Assembly: GCA_030592145.1 (NCBI GenBank)
Contig: JAUVKJ010000060.1
Coordinates: forward strand, 1-8,276
Direction of reading: 5' to 3'
DNA from: Bacteroides sp.
Lineage (GTDB): Bacteria; Bacteroidota; Bacteroidia; Bacteroidales; SM23-62
DNA length: 8,276 bases
This document shows, in pieces, positions 5,838-8,276 of the stretch. A model generated the notes under the pieces. The model was not told where the DNA came from. It was given only the letters and a program-made list of their open reading frames with translations, and did no database searches. Position 1 is the first letter of the stretch. The number at the start of each line of letters is the position of its first letter. Made by a program: the position numbers and the translations under genes.

Positions 5838-7568
5838 TTAAACTTCAGTCATTTCGGTTGTCATCAGACCCTTGATCTGCGACAGGATCTGCTGGTCGGT
5901 GAAATGCCTTGCCCGGATCGCTCCGGTCGGACAGGCCGAAACGCATGTTCCGCATCCCTTGCACAGGATCTCATTTACGACCGAGACGGATTTCTCCTCG
6001 TCATAGCTGATGGCTGTGTAAGGACATACGTTTACGCAGGTCTGGCAGCCGCAGCAGATATCCTCGTTGACCACAGCGGTGGTTACTTCGACCTCGACCG
6101 TGCCCTGTGTGATGGTAGCCAGCACGCGGGCTGCTGCTGCTCTGGCCTGGGCTATTGAATCGGTGATGTCCTTGGGTCCCTGGCAGCTTCCGACGATGTA
6201 AACCCCATCGGTTGTGGTTGCCACAGGATCAAGCTTGGGATGCCTCTCAATGAAGAAGTCATTTCCGCATTTGCTCACTCCGACTTGATGGGCAACATCC
6301 CTGGCATCTTCCCGGGCTTCCATTCCCACGAGAAGTACAACCATATCGGCCGGAACTTCGATGTTGGTGTTGGAGAGCCTTTCCTTCATCTCGATCAGCA
6401 TTTCGCAGCAATCCTCCGGATGCGCTTTAGTGATCTGGGGAATACCTTCCCTCTGGTCGAAATTAAGGAACATGATTTTCCGCCTGGCGGTTTCGGCATA
6501 CATTTCCTCGCATCCCTTTCCGAAACTTCTCATATCCGCGTAGATCTCATAAATGTTGGAGTCGGGCAGGGCGGTCCGCAGTTGGTTCGCGTACTTTAGT
6601 CCCAGCATGCAGCATGTGCGCGAGCAGTACTCGTGGTAATCGTTGTTCCTGCTTCCCACGCAGTGGATAATGGCAATGTTTTTCGGCTCCCTGCCATCCT
6701 TCGTTTCGATCTTACCTGACTGCAACATTCGCTCGAATTCTACCGAGGTGACTACATTGGGCAGTTTTCCATAACCGTGCAGGTCTACCGAACTGGGATC
6801 AAACGGTTTCAGTCCCGTAGCAACAATGATGTTACCGAACTCGATATTCCTGCTTTTTCCATTGGCCATGATATCCGCGTTGAAGTTTCCGATATAGCCG
6901 AAAACTTCTTCAATTGCGGCATCTTTGAATACTTCAATATTAGGATGATTCTCCACCCTTTTGATTTTCGGTCCGAGGATCTGCCGGGCCGGGATCATAT
7001 GGGGGAAGCACAGGTCAATGTTGGCCGTATGACCACCCAGTTGTGCCTCCTTCTCAAGCAGGTAAACCTTCTTGTCTGAATCGGCAATTTCAAGGGCAGC
7101 GCTGAGTCCGCTGATACCCCCGCCAATCACGAGGGAAGCCGGGTTGATCTCCACGGTACGCTTGTCAAGGGCTTCGTGGTATGCAACCCGGGCAACAGCG
7201 CCCAAAACCAGGGACTTTGCCTTTTTGGTGGCTTCTTCCCGGTCGGTATGTACCCAGGAAACCTGTTCACGGATGTTGGCCATCTCGAACATATAGGGAT
7301 TTAGTCCCGCGTTCGTAAGCGCTTTCCGGAAGGTCAATTCGTGAATGCGGGGTGAACATGCAGAGACCACCACGCGGTTCAGCTTGTGTTCTTTGATATC
7401 CTTGATGATCAGATCCTGTCCGGGATCGGAACACATGTATTTATAGTTTTTGGAAACCACCACATTGGGCAGCTTACCAACCTCTTCGGCCACGCCTACA
7501 ACATCTACCATCTTGGAGATGTTGGTGCCGCACCAGCAAACATATACGCCTATTCTTTTTTCTTCCAT
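5838..7568 (-). CDS. hdrA: HdrA-like FAD/iron-sulfur electron-transfer subunit (heterodisulfide reductase subunit A family), short form
   Basis: Cytoplasmic flavoprotein that receives electrons from the hydrogenase through MvhD. It has 576 residues. Domains: an N-terminal HdrA-specific domain (about 1-135) with Cys11, Cys13, Cys46 and Cys71, including YMCSDPGQ and SACSPR; a thioredoxin-reductase-like FAD domain with the GxGxxG dinucleotide motif at 149-154, LEKEAQLGGH at 171-180, and CVGSR at 303-307 followed by YCSRTCC (314-320); then two C-terminal [4Fe-4S] ferredoxin motifs, Cys505/508/511/515 and Cys536/539/542/546, each followed by Pro. Methanogen HdrA is roughly 650 residues and carries another ferredoxin domain inserted in the FAD domain; here residues about 185-250 run straight through with no CxxCxxC motif, and the usual Cys-containing stretch before PKM reads PARQILGPKI. 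The ATG at 7568 starts right before the conserved GVYVCWCG. No Shine-Dalgarno is seen. Family call very sure; whether it bifurcates is open. Confidence 0.93.
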   Translation of the reverse strand: MEEKRIGVYVCWCGTNISKMVDVVGVAEEVGKLPNVVVSKNYKYMCSDPGQDLIIKDIKEHKLNRVVVSACSPRIHELTFRKALTNAGLNPYMFEMANIREQVSWVHTDREEATKKAKSLVLGAVARVAYHEALDKRTVEINPASLVIGGGISGLSAALEIADSDKKVYLLEKEAQLGGHTANIDLCFPHMIPARQILGPKIKRVENHPNIEVFKDAAIEEVFGYIGNFNADIMANGKSRNIEFGNIIVATGLKPFDPSSVDLHGYGKLPNVVTSVEFERMLQSGKIETKDGREPKNIAIIHCVGSRNNDYHEYCSRTCCMLGLKYANQLRTALPDSNIYEIYADMRSFGKGCEEMYAETARRKIMFLNFDQREGIPQITKAHPEDCCEMLIEMKERLSNTNIEVPADMVVLLVGMEAREDARDVAHQVGVSKCGNDFFIERHPKLDPVATTTDGVYIVGSCQGPKDITDSIAQARAAAARVLATITQGTVEVEVTTAVVNEDICCGCQTCVNVCPYTAISYDEEKSVSVVNEILCKGCGTCVSACPTGAIRARHFTDQQILSQIKGLMTTEMTEV

Positions 7569-7580
7569 TGTGAATGAATT

Positions 7581-8276
7581 TTATGTAGCCGGAGCTAACT
7601 GCGTTTCATATTGCTTCTGTAAGGCTGCCTTTTTCAGGTTCGCAAAGAAGAGTCCCATAGGCCTGTAAGCCAGGTGAGACCACTTCGAGAAGGCCACGAA
7701 TGTGATCACCATGGGAACCTCGAAACCCAGGTGCAACATGTAGGAAATGTATGTAGCCTGGGGCATTGCGTTAAGCCTGAAAATATGGATCAGGATGCCG
7801 GTCAGGGCGATCAGGAACAGGAGGGCGGGGAAGATGTAATCCGAATGATGGGAGAATCTGGAGATGGTCTTGTTTTTCCTGATCCTTCCCCAGATGAAAT
7901 ATACAGAGCCGATGATGATCCCTGCGGTGATATAGTATCCAAGCAACCTCTGGGGATGATACCATGGATGCACGACATCGGTCTGGAACCAGTCCAGGAA
8001 GAAAATGATAAAAACGAACATCATCAGGTAGGAGGTCATCAGGAACAAGTGCAGGAACCAGTACAATCTCTTTTCCTTGCATGATAAGAGGCGGGCCTGG
8101 GTGGCGAAATGGTAGATGGCCTCCCAGACCTTAACAAAGTAGAGGTACACAGGCACCCTCACGCTTTTATCCCTGATGATCACCTTGACGAACATGTTCA
8201 CCAGGTTGGTCAGCAGGAAGAACATGAGGGTTCCAAGCAGAATATGGTCAATGTTGGCGATCAGTTCATGCGGTGC
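7581..8276 (-). CDS. Membrane cytochrome b-like subunit (QmoC/NarI/HdrE-like), 5' end missing
   Basis: Likely membrane anchor that exchanges electrons between the HdrA/hydrogenase module and the quinone pool. The reading frame is open to the right edge, so the true start lies outside. The internal ATG at 8225 is probably not the start, because the 17 codons before it (beginning APHELIANIDHILLGTL) continue the first membrane helix. About five hydrophobic helices are visible. Numbered from the ATG at 8225, they fall near residues 1-17 (starting upstream), 53-78, 93-112, 130-150 and 160-182. Histidines sit in or beside helices (LHLFL, LIHIF, MLHLGF, KWSHLAYRP), as expected for b-haem ligands in the NarI gamma/QmoC C-terminal family. 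A FSKWSHLAYRP-like end is typical of QmoC-like proteins as I recall them. If this is a QmoC-type fusion, an HdrC-like iron-sulfur domain should lie just upstream. It is 12 bases from hdrA, so co-transcribed. The family call is fairly sure; the electron partner is inferred. Confidence 0.72.
   Translation of the reverse strand, partial: APHELIANIDHILLGTLMFFLLTNLVNMFVKVIIRDKSVRVPVYLYFVKVWEAIYHFATQARLLSCKEKRLYWFLHLFLMTSYLMMFVFIIFFLDWFQTDVVHPWYHPQRLLGYYITAGIIIGSVYFIWGRIRKNKTISRFSHHSDYIFPALLFLIALTGILIHIFRLNAMPQATYISYMLHLGFEVPMVITFVAFSKWSHLAYRPMGLFFANLKKAALQKQYETQLAPAT

Noticed and set aside
6240..6599. Plus-strand frame of 119 codons inside hdrA
   Set aside because: Antisense to conserved HdrA segments; no independent support.
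7674..8084. Plus-strand open frame of 136 codons opposite the membrane subunit
   Set aside because: Rich in His, Asp, Gln and Glu, as expected from the complement of hydrophobic codons; the minus-strand frame has clear membrane helices and runs beyond the window.

Overview
The window is one compact, entirely minus-strand gene cluster built around a cytoplasmic group 3c-type (Mvh-type) [NiFe] hydrogenase. It is read from high to low coordinates. In transcription order it holds: a membrane cytochrome b-like subunit cut by the right edge (7581-8276), an HdrA-like FAD/iron-sulfur flavoprotein (5838-7568), an MvhD-like [2Fe-2S] linker (5382-5807), the hydrogenase small subunit MvhG (4377-5363), the hydrogenase large subunit MvhA (2914-4380), a hydrogenase maturation protease (2401-2904), an unrecognised Cys-rich putative metal-binding protein (1901-2404), and a broken NAD-dependent epimerase gene with an extra C-terminal helical domain (about 395-1901). 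The last ~390 bases are AT-rich, with a possible terminator and perhaps the first 19 codons of another gene.

Organism: an anaerobic bacterium is the best reading. Moderate GC, AT-rich spacers, few Shine-Dalgarno sequences, and an epimerase with a helical tail recall Bacteroidota. This is a style judgement, not a phylogenetic result. A methanogen is less likely because the HdrA is short and the cluster includes a QmoC/NarI-like membrane protein.

How the genes fit together: MvhA/MvhG oxidise or produce H2; MvhD passes electrons to HdrA. In methanogens HdrA then bifurcates electrons to ferredoxin and to HdrBC/heterodisulfide. Here HdrA seems to lack the internal ferredoxin insert of the methanogen enzyme, and its upstream neighbour is a multi-helix membrane protein with histidines placed like b-haem ligands. 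This suggests that the H2-linked electrons may exchange with a membrane quinone pool, in the manner of Qmo, rather than (or as well as) classical bifurcation. HdrB/HdrC are not in the window and, if present, should lie beyond the right edge.

The genes are tightly packed: 4-base ATGA overlaps join small to large subunit and protease to Cys-rich protein, and a 1-base TAATG overlap joins the Cys-rich protein to the epimerase start. No promoter for the operon is visible; it probably starts beyond the right edge. The features most worth a second look are the short HdrA with a membrane partner, the Cys-rich protein coupled to the maturation protease, the protease's altered nickel-binding motif, and the frameshifting internal deletion in the epimerase.
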